A stretch of 64,000 nt of DNA from Isoetes taiwanensis. Taxonomy: Eukaryota; Streptophyta; Lycopodiopsida; Isoetales; Isoetaceae. The translations under genes were made by a program, and so were the position numbers. Every line of letters begins with the position of its first letter. The stretch's first letter is position 1. Under the pieces are notes generated by a model, which worked only from the letters and a program-made list of their open reading frames with translations, was not told the DNA's origin and did not search any database. The DNA lies in assembly GCA_021234155.1 (NCBI GenBank), contig JAJEKV010000057.1, positions 1,166,300-1,230,299 on the forward strand, written 5' to 3'. Below are positions 62,641 to 64,000 of this stretch, one piece after another.

Positions 62641-64000
62641 AACCAAAAATATTAAAAAGATTAGCGGCTAAAGTTCTAAAACTATAAATGTTATAGAAGA
62701 AATCATTGATTGGACTCACTCTTGCTTTAGAGTGCTTTATAGGAGCAGCGTTGACATGACAGATCATAATTAATCTAGTTTTATGCATCAGCAAATGCCA
62801 CCAGACCTTACAAATGTGGCATGGATAATGATAGTATCCAAATGTCCTTATGACATATCTTTCGCACAGAGCATAAACAACCTATTGGTTTTTTGTTTTC
62901 AATTTAAGCTTTGGTAGAACAAAGCAGGTCTGTGATTTTGCGGGCTAAGATATCCCGCATTAGAGTTACAAGATGTCCATTTGATCCAATCTCCATTTCT
63001 AGACCTGACCAAATATTGTCCAGGTCAAAATTTGCTATTTCTACAGTTGATGCGCATCAGATAATATGAGTTGACTGCAGCATTTATAGCAGCAGGAAGC
63101 ATGTTTTGGCATGTGTAATAAAAGAGTTCACATCAGACTGAAAGTGCGAGTAACGGACTTTTACCTACTTCAATCCTTCTAGCAATGACGTCAACAAAAT
63201 TGTTATAGCAAAAGAAATCATGCTCCGCTAGTTTGTTATAGATATCTGCTATAGTGCAGGCTGTTTTCTGCACAATGGTAAGGAGAAGAATCTAGTTCTT
63301 GCTTCAACATGAAGGTGACAACCAGCATTAACCATTCCCAATTCCATGGCCTCAGCGCTGAATCTTAGTTTCTATCATGTATTTATAATTTCTTTAGCAA
63401 ATGTTCATTAACAAACTGTGTAACGCATTATAGAAGTTTAAATTCTCTAGATGCTTTTGATCTTAGCAATGATGCTTTCGATGGTACTTTCCAAGCCACA
63501 CCAGGAAAAATAAATGTATTTTCTCCCTTGACAAACACAGGTTTTAGCCCTATACTTGAAAACATTGGCATTTAAATATGAATTGCAAGATGCAAAATGA
63601 TAGAAGCAGTGATCAGCCATCACCTGCAGATCTCCATGACCTTCATCATGAAAGAGCAACCTGGGTGGTTCAGGACAGAAAGTTATCGAGATACTAGATC
63701 CAGGCCATTCCAGGCAGTGCTGTGATTACATTACAGAGCTAGTCAAGAACTGATGGCTACATGCTTTTCATCTTAACTGAACAGTGCTAACTTTCCAGCC
63801 CGACAGACCTAACAGCATGAGAAACATATCACACAGATTCCTGAAAGAACAGGACTATAGATATAACTTCTTTTTCTAGACAGAATGTTTTTGCCTTGCA
63901 GACCCATGTGGTCTATCAAAAGAATACAAAAAGGTCTTTCCTGTTTTACATAACCCCGTGACATCTAAAACAATAACCATTATATTCTTGTATTATTATC
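62641..64000. other. Intergenic stretch to the window end
   Basis: No supported gene, repeat or RNA on either strand. Frames are short and of AT-rich random type. Confidence 0.5.

Overview
The window looks like nuclear DNA of a land plant, probably a seed-free lineage such as a fern, lycophyte or bryophyte. It is intron-rich and AT-rich, with low gene density and many transposable elements. Two plant housekeeping genes are intact: a PKHD-type 2-oxoglutarate/Fe(II) oxygenase (30462-32533, 8 exons, 378 aa) and fumarylacetoacetase, FAH (57599-50491, 14 exons, 423 aa). Plant families R2R3-MYB and PLS-type PPR appear only as broken fragments. The lineage is an inference: the DUF7869-like transposon and the Penelope-like element are types I do not associate with flowering plants.

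Layout. 1-14818 holds a roughly 5 kb segment in tandem: the tail of one copy, then two near-complete copies. An endonuclease-lacking Penelope-like retroelement with a 694-aa reverse transcriptase and an upstream ORF of about 530 aa sits between the first two (about 258-4570). 16968-22217 is an L1-type LINE preceded by two 193-bp monomers, and 23590-26227 is a 5'-truncated, oppositely oriented relative with the same (TTCC)n tail. A MITE (26736-27056), a broken pogo/Tigger transposase (28134-29206) and a hairpin-rich MITE (29885-30210) follow, the last about 250 bp upstream of the oxygenase. 34738-34962 is a tRNA-derived SINE.

The most remarkable part is 37676-46015: an 8.3 kb DNA transposon bounded by imperfect 28-bp terminal inverted repeats. 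It carries two divergent genes. The left one encodes a DUF7869-like, presumed transposase protein with an N-terminal zinc-binding region. The right one encodes a protein of about 950 aa combining an unknown N-terminal domain, an SV40-type nuclear localisation signal, a ParB/Srx-like domain and a beta-class amino-methyltransferase (DLPY ... FSGSG) of the m6A/m4C type. Two introns of this gene contain arrays of 30-32 bp perfect palindromes centred on TATTCCGGAATA, with single related sites in other introns. A transposon carrying a ParB-methyltransferase together with its own palindromic sites is the candidate undescribed system here.

Further right are a Pack-type element with captured MYB exons between long inverted repeats (48563-49795), FAH, two short foldback elements (57858-58036, 59123-59243), a decayed CACTA transposase (60430-61860) and a PPR fragment (62282-62640).

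Many transposon frames are broken by one-base changes in homopolymers, and the two 5-kb copies differ mainly around CAG/CTG triplets. Part of the apparent decay may therefore be long-read consensus error rather than mutation. Splice sites were placed by reading the sequence, and all family calls rest on motif recognition without database searches.
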